In this document: one piece after another, positions 35,801 to 42,713 of the stretch
How the letters are laid out: each line of letters starts with the position of its first letter
Numbering within the stretch: the stretch's first letter is position 1
NCBI RefSeq assembly: GCF_000568255.1
Contig: NZ_KK037166.1
Location: 5,055,685 to 5,107,224, forward strand
From: Kutzneria sp. 744
Lineage (GTDB): Bacteria > Actinomycetota > Actinomycetes > Mycobacteriales > Pseudonocardiaceae
Direction: 5' to 3'
Length of the DNA: 51,540 nucleotides
The notes under the pieces: model-generated
What the model was told of the DNA's origin: nothing
Seen by the model: only the letters and a program-made list of their open reading frames with translations
Databases searched by the model: none
Program-made: the position numbers and the translations under genes

Positions 35801-38800
35801 CTACTGGTAGATGCCGAACTCGAACAGCGAATAGCCGTACGTGGTGCCGCGCTGGGTGCCGGTCAGCCGGACGAACCGGCCGGAGCCGCTCACATCGAAG
35901 TCCTCGACGCCCCCAGCGCCCGTGGTGGTGCCGTGGATCGTGGTCCAGTTCGAGGTGCCGTCCGGCGACACCTGGATCGTGTACGCCTTGCCGTACGCGG
36001 ACTCCCAGACCAGCTGGATGTGGTGGATCGCGGTCGTCTGGCCGAGGTCGACCTGGATCCACTGTGGGTCGCTCCAGTCGGTGGCCCACCGCGTCCCGTT
36101 GTTGCCGTCGACGGCGTTGCTCGGCGGGAAGGGCGCGCCGTTTCCCGTTGCCTGATAACTGGAAGCGGTCGTCGGCTTGCCCCGCGCCACGTTGACACCG
36201 TTGACCGGCGGCACCGTCACGTTGACCGACTTCGTCTCGACGGCGACGTTGCCATGGCCGTCGTAGGCGTACACGTACACCTTCCAGACGCCGAGCTGGT
36301 TGGGCGCGGTGACGTTGAAGGAGTTCGCGCCGGTCTGGGTGAAGTCGGCGTAGCGCAGGATGGTGTTGTTGTCGACGTATTTGCTGCTGTACATGAGGTT
36401 GTAGCGCACTGACCCCGTCACGTTGACGCTGACGGCGAACTGCTTGCCGGCACTGACGGTCTGCGGCACGGACATTCCCGTGATCACCGGGCCGGCCGGG
36501 GTCGCCGGCGTGCCGCCGTAGCTCTGGGCGACCTGATAGTAGGTCGGGAACTTCCAGCCGCCCGGTTCGAGGTTGAACCAGATACCGCCGAAGTCGTTCT
36601 CGTTGCCGTAGTTGAACAACGTGGCGCCCAGCGACACGCCGGTGTGGCCCTGGATGCAGTTCCAGGCGCTGGCGTAGCCGGCGACCTTCTGCTGGTCGGA
36701 CGGTTCGGTCGGCACCCCGTTGGCGTCGTTGGGAACCTCCCATTCGCCGGCCTCACCGGACTCGGTGACGATGTACGGCTTGGTGTAACCGCCGTTGATC
36801 CAGTCCTGCTTGACGTTGCAGACCGCGCCGTAGGAGTTGACCGCGTACAGGTCCAGCGACGGCGTGTTGGCCTTGTAGTACGGCCAAGCACCGGTCCAGG
36901 CGTCGGTCGAGGTCACCGGGTGGTTCGGGTCGGCCGCGTGGATCGCCTGCGCCACCCGCTCGACGTAACGGGCGTAGGCGTTGCGCTCCGTCTCCAGCTG
37001 CGTTCCGGAATAGGTGTTCTGCAACGTCAGCAGGACCTCGTTGCCGACGTCCCACATCAGCACGCCCGGATGGTTCTTGTAGGCGTTGACCTGCTGCACG
37101 ATCGCGTTGAGGGTGCTGTCCTCGTACGCCGTGTCGTTGACGAAATCGGTGCCCTGGTTGAGCCAGAACCCGTTGATCACCTTGATGCCGTTGGCGGCAG
37201 CGCGATCCAGCAGCGGCTGACTCGAGGCATCGGTGCCCCAGGTCCGGACCGTGTTGACGCCGAGTTCCTTGAGATCCTGCATGTGCGCGTCGGCCGTCGC
37301 GCTCTGCGGGCCGAACGTGACTCCCTTGATGTAGTAGGGGTTTCCGTTCACCGACAGGCCCCAGTTGCCCTGGCCGCCGGTCACCTTGACCACGCTGCCG
37401 CCGTTCGGCACCGGCGGTGTCGTCAGCGGCGGTGGGGTGGCGCCGGTGCTCGTGTACACGCCGACGGAGCCGATGCTCAGCACGCCGCCCGACGACGTCT
37501 GAGGGCTCGGGGACGTGCAGCCGCACACCGTGTTCGGGTAGCCGCCGCCGATCGCCAGGTCGAACACGAGGTAGAACCCGTGATCGACGGCGGCCTGCCA
37601 GGTGCTGACCCCGACCTGGCTTTCCCTGACCTGCCAGACCTGTTGGCCGTCGATGGTGAACCGGATCTGCTCGTCGCTCAGCGTCCGGTCGATCACCTCG
37701 GCGTAGGTGTGGTACGCGGTCTGGCAGTCGCCACACGTCCCGAGGCCGCTGGTCATGCCGTTGTACTCGCCGCAGTTGCCGCCCGGGACCGTGCCGCAGT
37801 GCAGGGTTTCCGACGACTGCGCGCGGCCGTTGACGCCTTCCATGATGTCGGCCTCGCCGACCGCCGGCCACGCCCCGAGATTGCCGCGGTAGGCCGATCC
37901 GTAGGCGCGGAAGGCCGGCCAGTAGCCGAGCGCGTTGGACACGTTGGGCTGCTTGATGGAGGCTGTGATCATCAGCTGGCCGCCGGCCGGCGCGGCGAAG
38001 TCGGTGCGTTGCGACTCGATGCGGCCGGACGTCCAGTTGCCGCCGTTGTTCAGGGCGGTCAGGTTGACGTGGCCGTTGCCGTCGAGGGCGACGTTGGCCG
38101 CCGCGAATCATCACTGCGGTCGCACACCGTGTTCGGGTAGCCGCCGCCGATCGCCAGGTCGAACACGAGGTAGAACCCGTGATCGACGGCGGCCTGCCAG
38201 GTGCTGACCCCGACCTGGCTTTCCCTGACCTGCCAGACCTGTTGGCCGTCGATGGTGAACCGGATCTGCTCGTCGCTCAGCGTCCGGTCGATCACCTCGG
38301 CGTAGGTGTGGTACGCGGTCTGGCAGTCGCCACACGTCCCGAGGCCGCTGGTCATGCCGTTGTACTCGCCGCAGTTGCCGCCCGGGACCGTGCCGCAGTG
38401 CAGGGTTTCCGACGACTGCGCGCGGCCGTTGACGCCTTCCATGATGTCGGCCTCGCCGACCGCCGGCCACGCCCCGAGATTGCCGCGGTAGGCCGATCCG
38501 TAGGCGCGGAAGGCCGGCCAGTAGCCGAGCGCGTTGGACACGTTGGGCTGCTTGATGGAGGCTGTGATCATCAGCTGGCCGCCGGCCGGCGCGGCGAAGT
38601 CGGTGCGTTGCGACTCGATGCGGCCGGACGTCCAGTTGCCGCCGTTGTTCAGGGCGGTCAGGTTGACGTGGCCGTTGCCGTCGAGGGCGACGTTGGCCGG
38701 TGTGTTCGTCTCGACCTCGCCGCTGGACGGATTCGGGCCGTTGGCAGTGATCCAGTTCCCGGCGTTGGGCGCGCTACCGGCCGCGCCGGGGAAGTTGTCG

Positions 38801-39312
38801 GTCCAGACCGGGTTCCACTGCGGGCCGCCCGGCTGGTCCGTGCCCCCGCCGTAGACCTGGAACTCCCACAGCGAGAAGCCGTAGCCGCCGACCCGCTTGA
38901 TGCCGTGCATCCGCACGTAGCGACCGGTGCCGCTCACGGGCACCGTCTGCTGGCCGCCGGTTCCCGTGGTCGTCGAGTAGACGGCGTGCCAGCCGGTGGT
39001 GGCGTTGTCCGACACCAGGATCTCGAAGGAGGTCGCGTAGGCCGCCTCCCACTGCAGGGTCACCTGGCTGATCGCCTGGGACGAGCCGAGGTCGACCTGG
39101 AGCCACTGATCGTCGTTCCAGGCGCTGGCCCAGCGTGTGCCGGCGTTGCCGTCGACCGCGTTGGCGGCCGCGTAGCCGTCCCCCTCAGTCGACGAGGCCG
39201 TTGTCGGTCTTCCTTGGGACAGCAGCGTTGTCGCCGCGTGGGCGGTGGACGGGACGAGCACCGGTGCGCACAGGCCGAGCACGAGCAGCAGCGCACAGGA
39301 GAGAGCCTTCAT
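35801..39312 (-). pseudogene. Secreted GH16 / second glycosidase multidomain protein, split by tandem duplication
   Basis: The N-terminal frame (39312 down) has a signal peptide, an F5/8-type C (CBM32-like) domain (TTASSTEGDGYAAANAVDG) and a GH16 domain with catalytic GEADIMEG. It goes out of frame at 38120. The C-terminal frame, ending at 35801, repeats part of GH16, then has a TIM-barrel glycosidase (YYIKGVTFGP, HPGVLMWDVGNEV with acid/base Glu, PYIVTESGEAGEW with probable nucleophile), an Ig-like segment and a second F5/8 domain. Removing one 599-bp unit (579-bp copy plus 20-bp spacer) restores one 970-residue frame. GH16 typically cleaves beta-1,3-glucan; the second domain resembles GH2/GH5-type enzymes. 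Two LacI operators flank its promoter. Confidence 0.85.
37522..38699. repeat. Exact 579-bp tandem duplication with 20-bp spacer
   Basis: Copy A 37522-38100 and copy B 38121-38699 correspond at an offset of 599 bases throughout, as far as I compared them. The spacer 38101-38120 starts CCGC and ends GCGGT and belongs to neither copy. The repeat covers most of the GH16 domain. Identity of the copies points to a very recent event or to an assembly join of overlapping contig ends. Confidence 0.9.
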
Positions 39313-39362
39313 CGGTTCTCCAGGGGTACGTCGTGGCAGCGGACCGAGTAGCCCCTCTGGCG

Positions 39363-39430
39363 GGAGAGCGCTCTCCGAACTGGTACGCAGTTTTACCCGA
39401 GGTTCACAGGCCCGTCAAGAGAGCGCTCTC
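39363..39430 (-). promoter_or_regulatory. GH16 operon promoter with two LacI operators
   Basis: On the minus strand TTGACG (39413-39418), 17 bases, TAAAAC (39390-39395). GAGAGCGCTCTC (39419-39430) touches the -35 from upstream and GGAGAGCGCTCTCC (39363-39376) lies just after the expected start of transcription. Both are perfect palindromes with the central CG pair typical of LacI-family operators. Confidence 0.8.
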
Positions 39431-39468
39431 CCAGTGCGGCGCTCAGCGTCGACCGCGTTCGGCGTCGG

Positions 39469-40500
39469 TCAGGAGGAGCCGCGGACCACCAGAACCGGCT
39501 CGAAGATCACCGAGGTCACCCGCTGGCCTTCGCCGTCCATGCGCTCCAGCACCAGGCGGGCCATCTCGGCCGCCATGTCCTCCACCGGCTGCCGGATCGT
39601 GGTCAGCTGCGGCCGGCTGCTCAACGCCGCGCCGCTGTCGTCGAAGCCGACCACCGAGACGTCTTCGGGAACGCGTTTCCCGTGCTTGCGCAGCACGTCG
39701 AGGGCACCCATGGCCATCAGGTCATTGGCGACGAACAGGCCGTCGAACCGCTGCTCGGCCAGCAGCTTCTCAGTGGCCCGCTCCCCGCCCGTCTGCGTGA
39801 AGTCGCCTTCCGCGCTGGGCACGAAGGCCTGGCCGTGCCGGGCCATCGTCGACCGGAAGCCGGCCAGCCGGTCCTGCCCCGCCGGCGTGTCCAGCGGGCC
39901 GCTGATCGTCGCCACCTGCTTGCAGCCTCGTGCCATCAGGTGCTCCGCCGCCAGCCGGGCGCCGTCCTCGTGCGCCACGTCCACGTAGCTGATCGGTGTC
40001 GGCCGCACCGGACGGGCGAACATCACCGTCGGCACTTCCGCGTCCGTCAGCTGCCCCGGCAGCGGATCCCTGGGATCTATCGAGATCAGCAGGACCCCGT
40101 CGAACCGGTCCTGCCGCAGCCGGTTCATTAGCTGCGCCCGGGCCTTCTCCGAGTCCACCAGCATCAGCACCGGGCTCACGTCCATCGGGCCCAGCACCCT
40201 CAGCACGCCGCTGACCACCCGCCCGAAGAACGGGTCCGCGAACACCCCGCCCGGAAACGCGTCCGTGTGCTTGTTCGGCTCCGACACCACCAGCGCCACC
40301 GCGCCCGTCCTGCGCGTCACCAGCGACCGGGCCGCCCGGTTCGGCACGTACCCGGTCTGCTCGATCGCGCGCTCCACCGCCTCGCGCAGCTCCGGGTCCA
40401 CGTTGCGGATGCCGTTCACCACCCTGGACACCGTCGCCCGCGACACCCCCGCCACCTTCGCCACATGCTCCAGCGTCGGCGGCGCCTGATCGGTGCTCAT
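39469..40500 (-). CDS. LacI-family transcriptional repressor
   Basis: 343 residues from ATG at 40500. N-terminal LacI helix-turn-helix and hinge (TLEHVAKVAGVSRATVSRVV, NVDPELREAVERAIEQTGYV, NRAARSLVTRRTG). The sensor domain has FDGVLLISIDPRDP, DGARLAAEHLMARGCKQVATI, VANDLMAMGALDVL and VSVVGFDDSGAALSSRPQLTT. It very likely represses the adjacent GH16/DUF1996 operon and itself: the same GAGAGCGCTCTC palindrome occurs twice at the operon promoter and once upstream of this gene. The inducer is probably a glucan or mannan fragment (inference). Confidence 0.94.
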   Translation of the reverse strand: MSTDQAPPTLEHVAKVAGVSRATVSRVVNGIRNVDPELREAVERAIEQTGYVPNRAARSLVTRRTGAVALVVSEPNKHTDAFPGGVFADPFFGRVVSGVLRVLGPMDVSPVLMLVDSEKARAQLMNRLRQDRFDGVLLISIDPRDPLPGQLTDAEVPTVMFARPVRPTPISYVDVAHEDGARLAAEHLMARGCKQVATISGPLDTPAGQDRLAGFRSTMARHGQAFVPSAEGDFTQTGGERATEKLLAEQRFDGLFVANDLMAMGALDVLRKHGKRVPEDVSVVGFDDSGAALSSRPQLTTIRQPVEDMAAEMARLVLERMDGEGQRVTSVIFEPVLVVRGSS

Positions 40501-40521
40501 GCAGCATTTGTAGCACGCTCA

Positions 40522-40533
40522 GAGAGCGCTCTC
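40522..40533. promoter_or_regulatory. LacI operator upstream of lacI-type gene
   Basis: GAGAGCGCTCTC, same palindrome as at 39363-39376 and 39419-39430. It lies 21 bp before the repressor's ATG, close to a -10-like TACAAAT on the minus strand, so autorepression is expected. Confidence 0.75.
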
Positions 40534-40539
40534 CCTGCG

Positions 40540-40740
40540 AACAACCCGCCCCACCTGCGCTCGCACCTCTCCCACCCTCGCCGCCGGCCTCCCCCACCCC
40601 TCGGGCCTCCCCCGCGCCCCGCCCCACCCTTCCCCAATCCCCCCGCCGGCCTCAGCTCCGGTCCCACGCCCCGTCGCCGGCCCTGTCCCATTACCCACGC
40701 CCTTCCCCATTCCCCACTGCCCCAACGCAACCTTCCGGTT
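40540..40740. other. C-rich, strand-asymmetric intergenic tract
   Basis: About 200 bases in which the plus strand is mostly C and T with many CCC runs, so the minus strand has repeated GGG runs able to form G-quadruplexes. It lies upstream of the LacI gene and holds no credible ORF. Confidence 0.6.
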
Positions 40741-40798
40741 CTCGCCGCCGTCTCTACCTTCGACCAGGGCGCGTGGGTGGTCGGACGGGAGGTCGCAG

Positions 40799-41002
40799 TT
40801 GATTCGAGCGGACCGTGAACTGCTCGCCGAGCTCATGAGCGTCAACGACGCCGTGCCTGGGATAACGCTGGCCATGCTCGACGGGTCCTTCAGCCGCCAG
40901 CAGCACGCGGAGTTCGGCGCGCGGCTGGTGGCCCTGGGCAACGCCCTTTCCGCCCGTGGCCATCAGCAGGCGACCGTCGTGGTCGACGGCAGCGTCGTCT
41001 AG
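40799..41002 (+). CDS. Hypothetical protein, 67 residues
   Basis: TTG start at 40799 with GGAGG six bases upstream, TAG at 41000-41002. The sequence starts LIRADRELLAELMSVNDAVPG and continues ITLAMLDGSFSRQQHAEFG, ARLVALGNALSARGHQQ, VVVDGSVV. Predicted mostly helical, cytoplasmic, without cysteines. No family is recognised. The good ribosome site and normal codon use make it likely to be real. Confidence 0.6.
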   Translation: MIRADRELLAELMSVNDAVPGITLAMLDGSFSRQQHAEFGARLVALGNALSARGHQQATVVVDGSVV

Positions 41003-41155
41003 CGGCGGAGCGGGCACCGCCATGCCCGCGAACGCACCCTCGGCCACGGTCGACACCGCGCGGAGGTGCGACGAATCCCGGTCCGTAGGTGCCGTCTTCG
41101 GTTGCCGGCCGCCGAAGGTCGCCCCGCACCAGCCTCCCCATGGGAGCATCGGTGG

Positions 41156-41908
41156 ATGGGGAGCTTTCGGTCGCTCGACGGCCTCCGGCTGGCCGGGACC
41201 ATCACCGCACCACCGTCCGGCGAGCCTCGGCGGGCGGTTGTGCTGGCCCACAGCGAGGGACTCGACCGGGACGAGAACGGCCTTTTTCCGCTGCTGGCCG
41301 AGGAATTGGCGGCCGAGGGCGTGGCGACGCTGCGGTTTGACCACCGCGGGCACGGGGCCAGCGGGGGCAGCCAGGAGGAACGGACCCTCACGGAGCATTT
41401 GAACGATCTTCGCGCCGCCGTCGAGCACGTCCGGACGGAGACCGGCGCTCGTCGGGTGTCGCTGCTCGGCACCCGGTTCAGCGGTGGACTAGCGGCTTTC
41501 TACGCGGCGAGACGCCCGACGGAGTTGGACCGCCTGGTGCTGCTGACGCCTCAGCTGAACTTCAAGGGCGACTACATCGACCAGAATCCGAACTGGTCCG
41601 GCGGCCGCCTGGCGTCACCGCGGCTGGCCGACGTCGGCTACCTGGAACACGGGCCCGGCGTGCGGCACGGCCGGGCCTTCCTGAACGAGGCGTTCTGGGT
41701 GCGCCCCAGCTTCGTGTTCGGCGAGATCCTGCCGCCCACACTCATCGTGCACGGGACCAAGGACGTCCGGGTTCCCGTGGAGTCATCCCGCGCCGCCGCG
41801 CGGCGGCTCAAGGCCGATGACGTGCTGGTGGAGATCGACGGCACGTGCGAGGAGAACGAGGACTTCGTGGCGGAGCGCGTGGTGGAGTGGATCACGTTCA
41901 GCGAGTGA
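41156..41908 (+). CDS. Alpha/beta hydrolase-fold protein
   Basis: 250 residues from ATG at 41156. Serine aminopeptidase/Hydrolase_4-like: VVLAHSEGLDRDENGL, LRFDHRGHGASGG, nucleophile region LLGTRFSGGLAAF, acid in VHGTKDVRVP. The elbow reads RFSGG rather than the usual GxSxG, and the expected C-terminal catalytic His is replaced by DGTCEENEDF. It may therefore be a non-catalytic member or use a different residue. The end overlaps the convergent membrane-protein gene by 11 bp. Confidence 0.82.
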   Translation: MGSFRSLDGLRLAGTITAPPSGEPRRAVVLAHSEGLDRDENGLFPLLAEELAAEGVATLRFDHRGHGASGGSQEERTLTEHLNDLRAAVEHVRTETGARRVSLLGTRFSGGLAAFYAARRPTELDRLVLLTPQLNFKGDYIDQNPNWSGGRLASPRLADVGYLEHGPGVRHGRAFLNEAFWVRPSFVFGEILPPTLIVHGTKDVRVPVESSRAAARRLKADDVLVEIDGTCEENEDFVAERVVEWITFSE

Positions 41909-42230
41909 ACGGCACCAGCGACCTCGGCAGCAGCCGGGGCCGGGCGTGCTTGCCCCGGCGCGGCTTCAGCGCCACCTTGTTGATCACCTCGACCGTCGCC
42001 CGCACGGTCTGCCCGCGGCTGAGGCCCTCGGGCTTCGGCCGCACGAGTCCCACCAGCGCCGACCCGGCCACGGCCAGCAGGTACACCACCGCGGCGACAG
42101 TGATCACCACGGCGATCCCCACCGCCGTCAGCAGGAAAAAGACGATCATGAACGGCAGCAGTATCGGGTTGAGCGAGCGGTCCCGCCGGTAGTGGACGGA
42201 GTCTGCGGGCTTGTCGGCACCCAGCTTCAT
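41898..42230 (-). CDS. Small membrane protein, 110 residues
   Basis: ATG at 42230 with GGGAGC upstream; a longer frame to 42275 is less likely. After a charged N-terminus (MKLGADKPADSVHYRRDRS) there are one or two transmembrane segments (ILLPFMIVFFLLTAVGIAVVI, cut here to LLPFMIVFFLLTAVG, and VAAVVYLLAVAGSALVGLV). The C-terminus is basic (KPRRGKHARPRLLPRS). No family is recognised. Confidence 0.7.
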   Translation of the reverse strand: MKLGADKPADSVHYRRDRSLNPILLPFMIVFFLLTAVGIAVVITVAAVVYLLAVAGSALVGLVRPKPEGLSRGQTVRATVEVINKVALKPRRGKHARPRLLPRSLVPFTR

Positions 42231-42713
42231 GATTGCTCCCGGTGTGCGAATCAGATTCGGGTCTTGCTGGAGCAAATCGCAGGTAGTTTACATGAAAACC
42301 ATCCACATCTCGCCGGTTCCGTTCCGTGCTCGACCATGCCTCCACTATCGACCTAGGAACGCCTCATGCAACGGGTCTCGTCGACACCGCCGGTAACCGC
42401 CCAGAGCGGTCACTTGATCATTCAACGAGCATCGCCCCAGCTCACCGCTACCTACACAATCCCCACGCCCGGCCACACCGCCGCCAACGTCACCTGCTTG
42501 GCGTAGTCAATATTGATGAAGCCACCCACAGTGCTCATCCCCGTGATCCACTTCCGCGACCACCCTCCGTGGGCGTCGAAGATCGCCCGTCCACCGGCCG
42601 CGGCCGGTCGACGTCGCCCCACACGCATCCACCCCGATCCACAGGCCGAAAAGCTCGACACCGATGCGACCGCAGCCCGGAATTCGCCGAATTCATCACG
42701 GCGAGCGATTGAT
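42231..42713. other. Intergenic region with one doubtful small ORF
   Basis: About 480 bases between the small membrane protein and the AfsR-type regulator. Its GC content is lower than that of its surroundings near 42240-42330. The only candidate gene is a 58-residue minus-strand ORF (42452-42628). It begins MRVGRRRPAAAGG and ends with the unusually protein-like GGFINIDYAKQVTLAAVWPG; a 28-residue version could start at MSTVGGF. Ribosome sites are weak. No terminator is evident. Confidence 0.3.

Noticed and set aside
37522-38699. Two separate paralogous GH16 genes
   Set aside because: Copies are identical at a fixed offset and only part of the domain is repeated; removal of one unit gives one continuous gene, so this is a tandem duplication and not two genes.
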